From CAZEIW01 sp964512305 (GTDB lineage: Bacteria > Pseudomonadota > Gammaproteobacteria > Burkholderiales > Burkholderiaceae_F), in the NCBI GenBank assembly GCA_964512305.1, contig CAZEIW010000123.1, positions 1 through 14,013 of the forward strand: a DNA stretch of 14,013 nucleotides, in the 5' to 3' direction. The translations under genes and the position numbers were made by a program. The stretch's first letter is position 1; each line of letters starts with the position of its first letter. Shown piece after piece: positions 13,284 to 14,013 of this stretch. The notes below the pieces were generated by a model that worked only from the letters and a program-made list of their open reading frames with translations, made no database searches and was not told the origin of the DNA.

Positions 13284-13880
13284 ATGCTCGACGAACGGGA
13301 AGTGCGCCTGCTTCTGCTGTCGACCGCGGACCGCGATGTCGACGCTTTCGAGCGCCTGTACCGGAAGACCGCACCCCTGCTGCTCGCCGTCGCGTCGCGG
13401 ATCGTTGCCCGCCGGGAACTGGCCGAGGAAGTCCTGCACGACGGCTTCCTCAAGATCTGGCATGCCGCCGGGGGCTTCGACCCGACCGCGGCGCATCCGG
13501 TCGCGTGGATGGTCGCGATCGTCCGCAACCGCGCGCTCGACCTCGTCACGAGCGCCGATGTCGCGCGGATCGTCCCGGTCGACGAGGAGGTACAGGACCT
13601 GCTCGATCAGGTGATCGATCCTGGCGATTCGGCTGAACAGTCGCTCGAGAGCGATCGCCGGGCGCGCTGGCTGCGAGATTGCCTTTCGGAGCTCGAGGCG
13701 CCGCAGCGTCAGGCGCTCGTGCTCGCGTACCACCATGGCATGAGCCACGGCGACCTCGCGCGCCATCTTCACCGTCCGCTCGGGACGGTCAAAGCCTGGG
13801 TGCGCCGCGCGATGGAGAACCTGCGCGATTGCGTCGAGACCTGCATCGGAGCACGAGGTGAGGTTCGGGGCACATCCTAA
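13284..13880 (+). CDS. ECF-type RNA polymerase sigma factor
   Basis: A 198-residue sigma factor of the extracytoplasmic-function class, which directs RNA polymerase to a small stress regulon. The sigma-2 region covers about residues 20-90: FERLYRKTAPLLLAVASRIV, then ELAEEVLHDGFLKIWHAAGG (the core-binding and -10 region) and AWMVAIVRNRALDLV. An acidic linker (about 98-125) leads to sigma-4 (about 133-185), with the helix-turn-helix MSHGDLARHLHRPLGTVKAW contacting the -35 element. The length is typical. The ATG at 13284 follows a weak AGGG; it is the natural start, as upstream codons lie inside the kinase gene in another frame. The pairing with an overlapping RskA-like anti-sigma gene matches SigK/RskA-type systems. 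The target promoters are unknown. Confidence 0.93.
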   Translation: MLDEREVRLLLLSTADRDVDAFERLYRKTAPLLLAVASRIVARRELAEEVLHDGFLKIWHAAGGFDPTAAHPVAWMVAIVRNRALDLVTSADVARIVPVDEEVQDLLDQVIDPGDSAEQSLESDRRARWLRDCLSELEAPQRQALVLAYHHGMSHGDLARHLHRPLGTVKAWVRRAMENLRDCVETCIGARGEVRGTS

Positions 13881-14013
13881 GCTCGACGCCATCTGCGGCG
13901 AGTACCTCGTCGGCACGCTTCGCGGTGGCGCGCGCCGCCGTTTCGAACGTGCCCTGGCCAACGAGCCCGTCGTCAAGAGCCGGCTGCAATACTGGGAGCG
14001 ATTCCTGGCCGTG
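13858..14013 (+). CDS. RskA-like anti-sigma factor, N-terminal part (cut by window end)
   Basis: The first 52 codons are present and the frame is open to the last base. The visible part, LDAICGEYLVGTLRGGARRR followed by FERALANEPVVKSRLQYWE, matches the N-terminal cytoplasmic domain of RskA-type anti-sigma factors, where a YxxG-L turn precedes an amphipathic helix that holds the sigma factor. It lacks the HxxxCxxC zinc motif of ZAS anti-sigma factors. The GTG start at 13858 has GGAG at 13848-13851 and lies 23 bp inside the sigma gene, so translation is coupled. The expected membrane helix and periplasmic domain would lie beyond the window. Confidence 0.8.
   Translation, partial: MRFGAHPKLDAICGEYLVGTLRGGARRRFERALANEPVVKSRLQYWERFLAV

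Noticed and set aside
9695..13549. A 1284-codon open frame antisense to the kinase gene
   Set aside because: It is a long shadow frame caused by high GC and strong third-position bias. Its translation has no domain and is rich in Arg, while the plus strand has intact catalytic motifs.

Overview
The window is about 14 kb of very GC-rich chromosomal DNA, most likely from a betaproteobacterium of the Burkholderiales. The support is the codon use (nearly every third position is G or C), a GcvA-like LysR regulator beside a DUF2917 gene, a large DUF748 (AsmA-like) protein and a DUF4148 protein, families I associate mainly with Burkholderiales. There are no tRNA or rRNA genes, transposases, phage genes or CRISPR arrays.

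Layout. Positions 1-2056: a LysR regulator on the minus strand (48-962) is divergent from a two-gene plus-strand operon encoding a DUF2917 protein and a GNAT acetyltransferase, whose ATG overlaps the preceding stop; a perfect hairpin follows. Positions 2057-8287: a plus-strand lipid and envelope block. It holds a 1128-residue DUF748 protein anchored in the inner membrane, then a cyclopropane-synthase-like SAM methyltransferase, then a DHCR24-like FAD oxidoreductase that overlaps the methyltransferase by 11 bp. This methyltransferase plus flavoprotein pairing resembles the enzymes that make 10-methyl-branched (BfaB/BfaA, TmsB/TmsA) or furan fatty acids (UfaM/UfaD), and is the best candidate for an unusual pathway here.

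Positions 8288-8621, between convergent genes, hold two 126-bp copies of a palindromic intergenic repeat. The terminal hairpins of the two copies lie in the same orientation, but the 66-bp core is inverted in the second. Positions 8622-9623: two minus-strand genes, a secreted DUF4148 protein with a duplicated domain and a lipoprotein group-1 truncated hemoglobin. Positions 9839-13189: divergent from the hemoglobin, a 1116-residue CheB-CheR-PAS-histidine kinase fusion. Positions 13284-14013: an ECF sigma factor and the start of an overlapping RskA-like anti-sigma gene cut by the window end.

How the genes may work together. The first half suggests membrane lipid modification next to envelope assembly. 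The second half is sensory and stress-related: a surface hemoglobin, a multi-domain kinase without an adjacent receiver, and a sigma/anti-sigma switch. Links between these blocks are inferred only from proximity. Functional calls rest on motifs read by eye; no database search was run.
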